A stretch of 6,980 nt of DNA from an uncultured Candidatus Altimarinota bacterium (GTDB lineage: Bacteria > Patescibacteriota > Gracilibacteria > BD1-5 > UBA6164): the NCBI GenBank assembly GCA_938015605.1, contig CALLPO010000145.1:1-6980 (forward strand), read 5' to 3'. Positions 1-6,425 of this stretch are shown here, one piece after another (the stretch's first letter is position 1; each line of letters opens with the position of its first letter). Both the position numbers and the translations under genes were made by a program. Below the pieces are notes generated by a model. The model searched no databases. It was not told the origin of the DNA and saw nothing but the letters and a program-made list of their open reading frames with translations.

Positions 1-1043
1 AGTAGCTCTGAATAAGCAATTACACTACACCCACTACCATCTATTTTTATATATTCTTTAAAATTTTCTTTTTTTAATCAACAAGCAAGAATATTTTCAC
101 CATCTTCCTTTAGTCTTTTAATTTTAATATCATTAACTAAATTTTTAAGTGCAGTTACTTCTTTTGTATAAGTTTTTCAGTCTTCTTGAGAGAGTACTTT
201 AATTTGGCTTTCTTCTATTGCTTTAGCTTGCTCAGCCTCATCAGTGATTCAATCTGTAGTACTTACTGGATATACATATGGGTACCCCATAAGTCTATCA
301 GCATGTGAGTAAGGAGAGTAATAAGTAGGTCATTTAGGAAGAGATGCTAGAATTGCTGATTCAAGAAAAATTAGTTCACTAGCGGGTTTATCAAAATAAG
401 TAAGTGCAGCTTGCTCAATTCAATAAGCATTATTCCCAAAAGAAATTTTATTTAAGTATAATTCAATAATTTTTTCTTTAGAGAAAGCATTAGTTAATTT
501 GTAAGATAAATATATCTCTTTAATTTTCCTTTCTACTTTTCTTTCATTAGTAAGGAAAGTATTTTTAATAAGCTGTTGAGAGATAGTTGAGGTTCCTGCT
601 ATTTGTTCACCAGTTGTTGCAGCTGTTAATCAAGCTCTTGCTAAACCTATTAAATCAAAACCAGGATTAGTCCAGAACCTTTTATCTTCTCATGCAATAA
701 TAGCATTAATCATTTTTGAATTGATTTTATCAAATTCAATATATGTTCTTTTTTCTTTATATACACTGTATAAAAGATTCCCTTTTCTATCATAGATACT
801 AGATGTTTGGGCAATATCCATATCCTTTAATTTTGTAATTGGAGGAAGTGGTTTAATAATTTTATTATACAAAATAACACCACCAACAACCATAGCAATT
901 GTAGAGAATAGAACAAGAATCAGTAAAAACTTAAGTAAATACTTTGAAAAAGTTCTTTTTTTCTTTTGAATTTTTCTTCAGATTGCTCTACGTTTAGTTG
1001 TTGCCTTAGCAGTTTTAATCTTTTTAGTTTTGAATGTTACCAT
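1..1043 (-). CDS. Penicillin-binding protein, glycosyltransferase 51 domain (class A PBP), C-terminus beyond the window
   Basis: Membrane-anchored enzyme that polymerises lipid II into peptidoglycan glycan strands; class A family members also carry a transpeptidase domain, which would lie beyond the left edge. 347 residues are visible. After a basic N-terminus, a membrane helix spans about residues 35-60. The GT51 domain (about 95-250) shows motif 1 EDKRF with the catalytic Glu at 119, motif 2 GTSTISQQL (150-158), motif 3 RKIKE with the second Glu at 176, motif 4 IIELYLNKISFGNNAYG (192-208) and motif 5 LASLPKGPTYYSPY (232-245). A linker resembling the family's 'GIT..EA..A' segment follows. 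Where most relatives have His in motif 1 (HxG), this protein has Asn126. UGA codons encode Gly118, Gly138, Gly208 and Gly238, among others. The ATG at 1041-1043 is the first start after an in-frame TAA, and it lies 3 nt after the LCP gene stop, so the two genes are almost surely co-transcribed. Confidence 0.94.
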
Positions 1044-1046
1044 GAT

Positions 1047-2636
1047 TTAATCTTGTTGTGTATAAATTATTTCAATTTGTGTACTTTGGTCTCTTGCATA
1101 CTTAGGTCAACCTATATTTTCAACTATATCATTCTCTCAAATATCTAAATATTCTTGTAAGTAACTTCTGGTAATTGAATCTAAGGGGACTCAATTTGTT
1201 ATAACTTTTGTTCTAGTATTATTTGATTCAATGCTAATTCAACTATTTGTTTGTAGTGACTGAGTTGATTGATTGATGTTGAGTTCATTATACTCTTGTA
1301 AATTTAACTTTTTTTCACTTGTTGCTACTAATTTTTCATCAGTAGGTTCAGGGATATTTCAAATCCTTTCAGAAACATTGATAGTGAATCAAATTTTCTT
1401 TAATCATTCTCTGAGAATTTGAGCATCTTCTTTATCCTCAGCTCTACTAAATATACTTATTTTATAAGTTTCATCAAATAATTTTGGTGAATTGAATACA
1501 ACATTACTATAACGTTGTATTTCAGTAAAATCATCTAAGTTTTTATAATCAGCTGATTCTCATAGTAATACACTGGTTCATCCAAAGTAAGATCTTTGAG
1601 GGTAATACATATATCATCACTTCTCACATACTCCTTCGTATGTACAACTTGTATTTAAACCTGATGAATAAACTTTTGTGTTTTCTTGTAATTTGATTTG
1701 TGTAAAGAGTTTTGTAGCAGAAATTAAACTAATATCAGTTCACACATATTTATCAAATATATTATAGAGGCTTTTTATACGAGTAGGACTTGAAATTGAT
1801 CAGTTTGATAAAATTTTATCTTTTAATGCTGTGATTACTTGTTGTTGTCTGTGACTTCTTCCAAAATCTCATCCAGTGTTCTTCCTTGATCTTACATATT
1901 TTAATGCAACTTTTCAATCCAGTAACCAATTTCATTTTCTTAAAATAAATGATTGATATCAATGACTATTATTAGGGTACTGATGATCCACCAGTGTTTT
2001 AGGAACATCAATTTGTACTCAACCAATTGAATCAACTAATTTAATGAATCAATTAAAATCAATATTTACATAATAATCTATTTTTTCATTAGTAATTTCA
2101 GTAATTTTTTCTTTTAGTTTTTCAACTGCAGCATCTTCATCTTGATATTTAGCAAGATAGTGAACATATAATCCATTAATTTTTCCTTTAAATTTTGCAC
2201 CTGAGCTGTTTTCATCTCCGTAATTAACATACAAATCACGGGGAATAGAGAGCATTGTGATATGATTTTTCTTTTTATGAATACTTGCTAGTATAATTGA
2301 ATCTGTAAGCTCAGGAGCATCATTTCCATATCATCATCTTCAAATAATAAGTACATTAGTTTTTTGAGAATTATCTAATTTTTTAGCTTCTTGTTTTTCT
2401 TTTAAAACCTTTGCAGCTTGAATTTTCTGTTCTTCTTCAGGAGTAAGTGTAAGAAAATTCTTAACATTTCCAGTTGGCCCTAAAAAAGTCTTATAGATGT
2501 TTAGATTTGTACTATTTACTTTATTGATAGCTACAAATGCTAATATAAAAATGGCTAAAACAGCAAAAAAACCAACAATACTTATAAAAGGGGTATTGCT
2601 TTTTTTTCTTGCTTTTAGTCTTTTCTTTTGGAACAT
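1047..2636 (-). CDS. LytR-CpsA-Psr (LCP) family protein with LytR_C-like C-terminal region
   Basis: LCP proteins are membrane-anchored phosphotransferases acting outside the cell; in Gram-positives they attach polymers such as teichoic acids or capsule to peptidoglycan. The 529-residue product has a basic N-terminus and one membrane helix (about 17-40). The LCP domain (about 93-275) contains NVLIIGRGG (94-102) with LTDSIILAS following, the MLSIPRD strand (128-134, Arg133), KLVDSIGGVQIDVP (199-212), YVRSR (247-251) and GGDFGRSHRQQQ (255-266). These are hallmark pyrophosphate-binding Arg/Asp positions. Residues 391-529 look like a LytR_C domain (YKISIFSRAE...GLKKIGF), interrupted by a polar Gln/Asn/Ser-rich stretch. 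Many glycines are UGA-encoded, including Gly99 in the core motif, so a standard-code reading breaks the gene into pieces. The ATG is preceded by an in-frame TAG. It is first in an operon with the PBP gene. The polymer it handles in this lineage cannot be read from sequence. Confidence 0.94.
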
Positions 2637-2661
2637 TTTTTTATAGTAAAAATCTGGCTAA

Positions 2662-2689
2662 AGGATATAAAAAAAAACAAATTTATCAA
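2662..2689 (-). promoter_or_regulatory. Possible promoter of the LCP-PBP operon
   Basis: Reading the minus strand, TTGATA (2689-2684) is followed after 16 nt by TATCCT (2667-2662), giving a leader of roughly 20 nt before the ATG at 2636. The match to the consensus is moderate and the region is very A+T-rich, so other pairs can be drawn (for example TTTACA/TACTTT a little further upstream). The placement between divergent genes supports a promoter here, but not its exact position. Confidence 0.35.
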
Positions 2690-2697
2690 AGTATTTT

Positions 2698-2725
2698 TTG
2701 CTAAAATTTTGTAAAATAATATACT
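2698..2725 (+). promoter_or_regulatory. Predicted promoter of the superoxide dismutase gene
   Basis: TTGCTA at 2698-2703 and TATACT at 2720-2725 are separated by 16 nt. They match the sigma-70-type consensus at four of six and five of six positions. Transcription would begin near 2732, giving a leader of about 25 nt before the ATG at 2757. No clear operator or metal- or redox-regulator site could be recognised in the 120 bp divergent region. Confidence 0.5.
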
Positions 2726-2756
2726 AATAGAAATTATATTAAATAACTATATAAAT

Positions 2757-3338
2757 ATGTTTAAATTACCAGAATTACCATTTGATAAAAATGCACTTGA
2801 ACCAATTATTAGTGCTGAAACTCTTGATTTTCATCACTGAAAACATCACCAAGCTTATGTAACAAACCTTAATAATTTTGTAGAAGCTGATTCTAGTTTA
2901 GAATGAAAATCTTTAGAAGACGTTATTAAAACTTCTTCATGAGGAGTATACAATAATGCAGCGCAAGTATACAATCATACATTTTATTGGAACTGTTTAA
3001 GAAGTGTTGAAGAAGATAACTCTCCAAAATGAGAATTACTTTCTCAAATAAAAAAAGATTTTGGGAGCTTTGAAGATTTTAAAACACAATTCTCAGCAGC
3101 TGCAATCTGAAATTTTGGTTCTGGTTGGACTTGGCTAGCATCTAATGCTTCATGAGACCTTGAAATAGTATCAACTGATGATGCTTGAACTCTTATCTGA
3201 ACAGACTATACTTCACTTCTTGTGATTGATGTTTGGGAACATGCTTACTACATTGATTTCAGAAATGCTAGACCTAACTATGTTGAATCATTCTGGAAAT
3301 TAGTTAATTGGGATTTTGTAGAAGGGAATATGAAGTAA
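2757..3338 (+). CDS. sodB: Superoxide dismutase, Fe type (Fe/Mn family)
   Basis: Cytoplasmic enzyme converting superoxide to oxygen and hydrogen peroxide. The 193-residue product aligns almost without gaps, from memory, with E. coli SodB. Metal ligands are His26 (DFHHGKHH), His74 (NHTFYW), Asp158 and His162 (DVWEHAYY). The AAQ at 68-70 places the active-site Gln in the Fe-enzyme position rather than the Mn-enzyme one, although cambialistic use cannot be excluded. The second-shell motif NFGSGWTWL (119-127) and the C-terminal RPNYVESFW are intact. Eight of 13 glycines are TGA (28, 50, 62, 92, 118, 133, 144, 148), several at family-invariant positions, while all six Trp are TGG; this gene establishes the genetic code. 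The start gives the normal family N-terminus (MFKLPELPF). It is a single-gene unit with its own promoter and a terminator 3 nt past the stop. Confidence 0.97.
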
Positions 3339-3340
3339 TA

Positions 3341-3383
3341 AAAAAATAAAAACCTATTTGTGAGAATAGGTTTTTTATTTTTT
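3341..3383. terminator. Bidirectional intrinsic terminator between sod and the convergent unknown gene
   Basis: An 8-bp stem pairs 3351-3358 (AACCTATT) with 3365-3372 (AATAGGTT) around a 6-nt loop. It is flanked by an A-rich run on the left (3341-3350) and a T-rich run on the right (3371-3384). In either direction the RNA hairpin is followed by a U-tract, so it can end both the dismutase transcript and that of the minus-strand gene stopping at 3401. The flanking A and T runs can extend the stem. Confidence 0.88.
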
Positions 3384-3400
3384 TATTACTAAGAATCAAC

Positions 3401-4213
3401 TTATACTTTTAGATATTTTTTTAATATTTCAAATGTAGGATCATATGTAAGCACACTTTTAATAAGTGCTTCATCAAATTGATAATTCTCGGCCACTCAA
3501 TCTTCTATATCTTTGGGTAAATCTATACTTGTTTGAAGAATGTTTTGTAAATTTGATTCAGTATACTTTTTATATTTGTAGTATATTTTTTGTTTGGGTT
3601 TTCATTCTAATTTTATTAAAGTCAGACGTATAAATTTGTTTATTATACTGATGGGTATTTTAACTTTTCATAATTCTACATCTAAGCCCAGACAATTCTT
3701 ATGTATATATAATGATAATTCATCTATGAAGTTTGAAAAATCTCTTGGGTTCATGCTCAGAAGACATTTAGTATACTTGTTAATACTTTCTTTTGAGACT
3801 TTATTGCTCTTAACTAATGTAACATTTTGAGTATTTTCAAGAATAGTATTCATTGTTTGAATAATTAATTTAATATTCTTTTTAACAGTTTTTGATATTT
3901 TTATTTTTTGTGAATTTTTATCTGATCATAACTTAATAACAGCAGAAGCATCTTTTTTTATGAAGTCTATCTGTATTAGTGTATTTTTATCTAATTTCAA
4001 CTCTAAAAGTGGATTTGATCTTAAAAAAAATCACAATGATTTCTTTTGAGAATCATTATCAAAATCATTATAAAAAGCATCAGATAAGTGTTCTGAAACG
4101 TGCTCAGGAATATCATTTTCTGTATATTCTAACGAGTATATAATTCATTCAGCATCTAGGAGCTTATCTTGCAATATGTCATCTGGAGAATTTGTTCCTA
4201 ATTCTTTACCCAT
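3401..4213 (-). CDS. Hypothetical protein, 270 aa, function unknown
   Basis: I do not recognise the family. The product is soluble-looking: no signal peptide and no convincing membrane helix. An acidic N-terminal third (about 1-60) is followed by a lysine-rich remainder, with basic patches around 98-115 (SDKNSQKIKISKTVKK) and 201-217 (KLEGKPKQKIYYKYKKY). There are two cysteines (150, 174), too far apart for a metal-binding pair. Predicted secondary structure by eye is mostly helical. Six of nine glycines are UGA (23, 61, 96, 182, 204, 239), so it is native to a code-25 genome and not a recent arrival from a standard-code host. The ATG at 4213 sits directly after an in-frame TAA. It has its own upstream promoter and shares a terminator with sod. 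The long plus-strand frame over 3594-3830 is its shadow. Confidence 0.85.
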
Positions 4214-4243
4214 AGTTTAATTATTGTTTTAAAATTATTAGAT

Positions 4244-4273
4244 ATATTATTAGTATTTTTAATAATAAGTCAA
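4244..4273 (-). promoter_or_regulatory. Predicted promoter of the 3401-4213 gene
   Basis: On the minus strand TTGACT (4273-4268, five of six consensus bases) is followed after 17-18 nt by an A+T-rich -10 (TAATAT, 4249-4244, or ATAATA one base upstream). The leader would be about 25-30 nt. The -35 box begins one base after the T-tract of the ybaB terminator, so termination of one unit and initiation of the next are packed back to back. Confidence 0.55.
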
Positions 4274-4274
4274 T

Positions 4275-4307
4275 AAAAAAACACTTCTAACATATAGTTA
4301 AAAGTAT
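4275..4307 (-). terminator. Intrinsic terminator of ybaB
   Basis: Reading the minus strand, ATACTTTTAAC (4307-4297), a 5-nt loop (4296-4292) and GTTAGAAGTGT (4291-4281) form an 11-bp stem with two G-U pairs. It is followed by a T-run at 4281-4275. The hairpin lies about 20 nt past the ybaB stop. Confidence 0.85.
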
Positions 4308-4326
4308 TATTTTATTTGCAATATTT

Positions 4327-4656
4327 TTACATACCAGGCATTCCTCCAGCAGGAAGGTTGATTCCCATAGAACCCATTACTCCTTGCATCTTTTCAGCTG
4401 CAACTTCTTGAGATTTTTTCACTCCTTTGTTTACCGCTTCAGCAATTGCTGATTCTAGAGCAGCTTTTTGAGAAGGGCTTAATCCTGGTATTAAATCAGC
4501 TGTTTCAAAATCAACTTTTTCAACTTTCATTTCACCATTTACTGAAATTACAAGTCCTCCAACTTCAGCTTCAATTATTGTATTTTCTAATTCTTTTTTA
4601 ATTTTCATTGCTTCTTGTTGCAATTTCATCATTTCTCATGCTTTTGAAAAATCCAT
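4327..4656 (-). CDS. ybaB: YbaB/EbfC family nucleoid-associated DNA-binding protein
   Basis: Small dimeric DNA-binding protein of the nucleoid; the family is widespread and in other bacteria is often next to dnaX and recR, which are not present here. The product is 109 residues, the normal family length. An N-terminal helix (about 5-27, MMKLQQEAMKIKKELEN) leads into the beta-sheet core with VGGLVISVNGEMKVEKVDF (32-50), then LIPGLSPSQKAALESAIAEA (55-74), a helix, and the typical glycine/methionine-rich tail ending GGMPGM. Gly7 is encoded by TGA; a standard-code caller would start at Met10 or Met9 and lose the first residues. The ATG at 4656 restores the usual MDFSKAGEMMK-type start. It is a monocistronic unit with its own promoter and terminator, divergent from the acidic-protein gene. 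Confidence 0.95.
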
Positions 4657-4689
4657 ATGTATATTTGTTATGTAAATTAAACTAAAAAG

Positions 4690-4717
4690 ATTATATATAA
4701 AATCGTTTTTTTGCAAA
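4690..4717 (-). promoter_or_regulatory. Predicted promoter of ybaB
   Basis: On the minus strand the -10 is a perfect TATAAT (4695-4690). The -35 is TTTGCA (4717-4712) at 16 nt, or TTGCAA (4716-4711) at 15 nt. Transcription would start near 4683, leaving about 27 nt before the ATG at 4656. The -35 shares its bases with that of the divergent promoter. Confidence 0.55.
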
Positions 4718-4739
4718 TAAAAAGTTATTGTGATATTAT
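4711..4739 (+). promoter_or_regulatory. Predicted promoter of the acidic-protein gene
   Basis: TTGCAA (4711-4716) and TATTAT (4734-4739) lie 17 nt apart, the optimal sigma-70 spacing. Transcription would start near 4746, with a 25-nt leader to the ATG at 4771. Because TTGCAA is its own reverse complement, the same hexamer can serve as -35 for the divergent ybaB promoter. Confidence 0.6.
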
Positions 4740-4770
4740 GATTTTATATTATTATTTGTTATTAAAAAAC

Positions 4771-5670
4771 ATGAGTACAACAACAGAAGACCAAGAAGAA
4801 GAACTGTTAATTATTAGTGATGATTGAGATGATGTTATTGATATGGACATTGATCTTACTAAAGAAGAGAGCAATGATTCTGACGTCATTAGCTTTGATG
4901 AAGAAGTATCAATTGATGAAAAAATAGAGGTTAAAGAAGAAAATAAAGAAGTGTCTGATAATTTAGACCTTGGAGAATTATCACTTGAAGTTGATGAAAG
5001 TGAAGAGCTTAATTTAGACTTTGACTTAGGTTGAGAAGACTCTGAAATGACTGTTGAAAAAATGCTTTGAGAAAAAGAAGAGGCTTCTATTGATAATATT
5101 GAAGTAGATGAAGTAACTGAAACTACAAACACTTCAGAAGACTTATTTGATTTTGGTCTTGATTCTGAAAGTACAGAAGAAGACTCTTTAAATATAGTTG
5201 AAGAAAAAGCTGAAACAGTTGAATTAAAAGATGAAGTTGTTGAAGAATCACTTGATGCTTTTTCATTAGAGACTGATGAGGTTGAAATCAAAGAAGATAC
5301 TGAGTCAAAAATAGATGAAGTTGATTCTATGTCTTTAGATATTGATGATTCAGACTCTCTTACAGATACTGTTGTATCTGCTTGAATAGTTGCTTGATGA
5401 ATATCTGTAGTTGGATGAGATGACTCTTCAACTGGCGATGATGATGTAAATGCTATTCTTGATGCTACAATTGCTAAATTAGTTCTTAGAAAAGAAAAAA
5501 TTGATGCTGTTAAAGAAAATACAATTGCTAGTATTGCAAAACTTAATGAAGAAATTAAATCTCTACAATGAGAAGTTAAAACTCATAAAGGTGAAGTGAA
5601 AGAATTTGATAAAGAAACTAAAAAAATTGATGAAAATGTTACTGAATTAGAAAAAATGAAAATGGTTTAA
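4771..5670 (+). CDS. Highly acidic protein with C-terminal coiled coil, function unknown
   Basis: The 299-residue product is not from a family I recognise. Residues 1-200 hold about 79 Asp/Glu against about 10 Lys, with no Arg or His, and look disordered. Short degenerate repeats recur there (NLDLGELSLE, NLDFDLGGED, LFDFGLDSES, MSLDIDDSDS). Residues 201-216 (VVSAGIVAGGISVVGG) form a short apolar glycine-rich segment, which may be a linker or a weak membrane-associating stretch. Residues 228-299 form a lysine/glutamate-rich coiled coil. No signal peptide is seen from the chosen start. Eight of 14 glycines are TGA. An in-frame ATG 11 codons upstream (4738-4740) would add an apolar MILYYYLLLKN, but it overlaps the predicted -10 box, so ATG 4771 is preferred. 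The 179-codon serine-rich frame on the opposite strand is a shadow of its GAA/GAT codons. Confidence 0.87.
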
Positions 5671-5684
5671 TAGAAATGCTCAAA

Positions 5685-6425
5685 TTAAGATTCTTGTGTA
5701 ACTACAAGAGTCTTTTTTTCTTGTTCTAAAAATTCAATTAAATATTCAATAATCTCTTCTAACTCTATTCATATTGCCTCAATTTTTTTCTTATTCCTTA
5801 GTGAAAATAGTACTTTTGTTCATGATAAAGAGGCACTTACAATTTTAGCATGCCAACTAATAAGAGAGACTACTTCAACCAAAGTCTCTACTATTTCAAT
5901 TGCTAAGACTCCATTTATATTAGTAGTAATATGTTCAAGGTTTATGGACTCACTGTGATTCTCAATTTCTTCATAGAATGTATCTAAAGCTTTCTTTAAT
6001 TCCCTTTGATACAAAAAGTTTCATGCTGATATAGGTAATGATATTAATGATGATGCAGCAAATGGTATAGCTAAGTCAAGTGATTCACCAACAACAGCAG
6101 CTTTATTCCATTGTTTTACAACTAAATATAATTCTTTAGCTTTTATAACAGTATCTGTTAATTGAGTAAATTTACTTTCTTCATCCAATATATGTATAAG
6201 TTTTTGTTGATTGACAAGAATCTCTTGCTCAAGTGTAATGACAGGATTTTGTATTTTTGATGAGAATGGTATTTTTTCAGAAATTTTTACTTTAGGAGAG
6301 TATTTCTGAATGTTTCCTTCTTCATCTAATAAAATAGCTAATTTTTCTTTAGCTTCTTGAATTTGATTTTTAAGAGAGTTAATATCTTCTCAACTTTCAT
6401 GTATTGTGTTTTCTATTGTTTTCAT
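5685..6425 (-). CDS. Hypothetical protein, 246 aa, with apolar helices, function unknown
   Basis: Family not recognised. The N-terminal 100 residues are charged and probably helical (about 12-34 and 64-100, coiled-coil-like). They are followed by an apolar stretch at about 109-137 (AAVVGESLDLAIPFAASSLI...) and another at about 171-206 (VLAIEIVETLVEVVSLIS...), separated by a charged helix. The C-terminus (209-239) is an amphipathic Lys/Glu-rich helix. The apolar stretches could be a membrane hairpin or a buried helical bundle; they lack the uniform hydrophobicity of clear transmembrane helices. Glycines 12, 135, 202 and 219 are UGA. The ATG lies inside the 3' end of the upstream gene with a 13-nt overlap, and an in-frame TAA four codons upstream rules out an earlier start. 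The last codons contain the terminator hairpin of the convergent acidic-protein gene. Confidence 0.86.
5688..5720 (+). terminator. Intrinsic terminator of the acidic-protein gene
   Basis: A 10-bp stem (5688-5697, AGATTCTTGT, with 5704-5713, ACAAGAGTCT, one G-U pair) closes a 6-nt loop and runs into a T-tract at 5713-5719, 18 nt past the stop. The hairpin lies wholly inside the coding end of the convergent gene (stop codon at 5685-5687), so the same bases encode that gene's last nine residues (LVVTQES and the preceding KT). Confidence 0.82.

Noticed and set aside
966..1148. 60-codon plus-strand open frame rich in Cys, Ser and Phe
   Set aside because: It overlaps the PBP start and LCP end on the opposite strand, both identified by domain motifs; it is a composition shadow.
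690..2636. Broken genes (frameshift/nonsense pseudogenes) for the PBP and LCP proteins
   Set aside because: The apparent interruptions are all TGA and all at glycine-compatible positions; no TAA, TAG or frame change interrupts either gene, so they are intact under code 25.
2637..2756. Riboswitch, small RNA or regulator-binding inverted repeat between LCP and sod
   Set aside because: Only A+T-rich sequence with plausible promoter hexamers is visible; no stable hairpin or extended dyad was found.
2757..3338. Mycoplasma-type code (UGA = Trp)
   Set aside because: Conserved Trp positions of the dismutase are all TGG and TGA stands at conserved Gly positions, so Trp assignment does not fit.
3594..3830. 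78-codon plus-strand open frame
   Set aside because: It lies inside the 270-residue minus-strand gene, which is open under code 25 with promoter and terminator; the plus frame has no supporting signals.
4752..5291. 179-codon serine-rich open frame on the minus strand
   Set aside because: It is the antisense image of the GAA/GAT/TCT-rich acidic gene on the plus strand: the complement of Glu/Asp codons gives Ser/Phe codons. The plus frame is longer, ends next to a terminator and starts after a good promoter.
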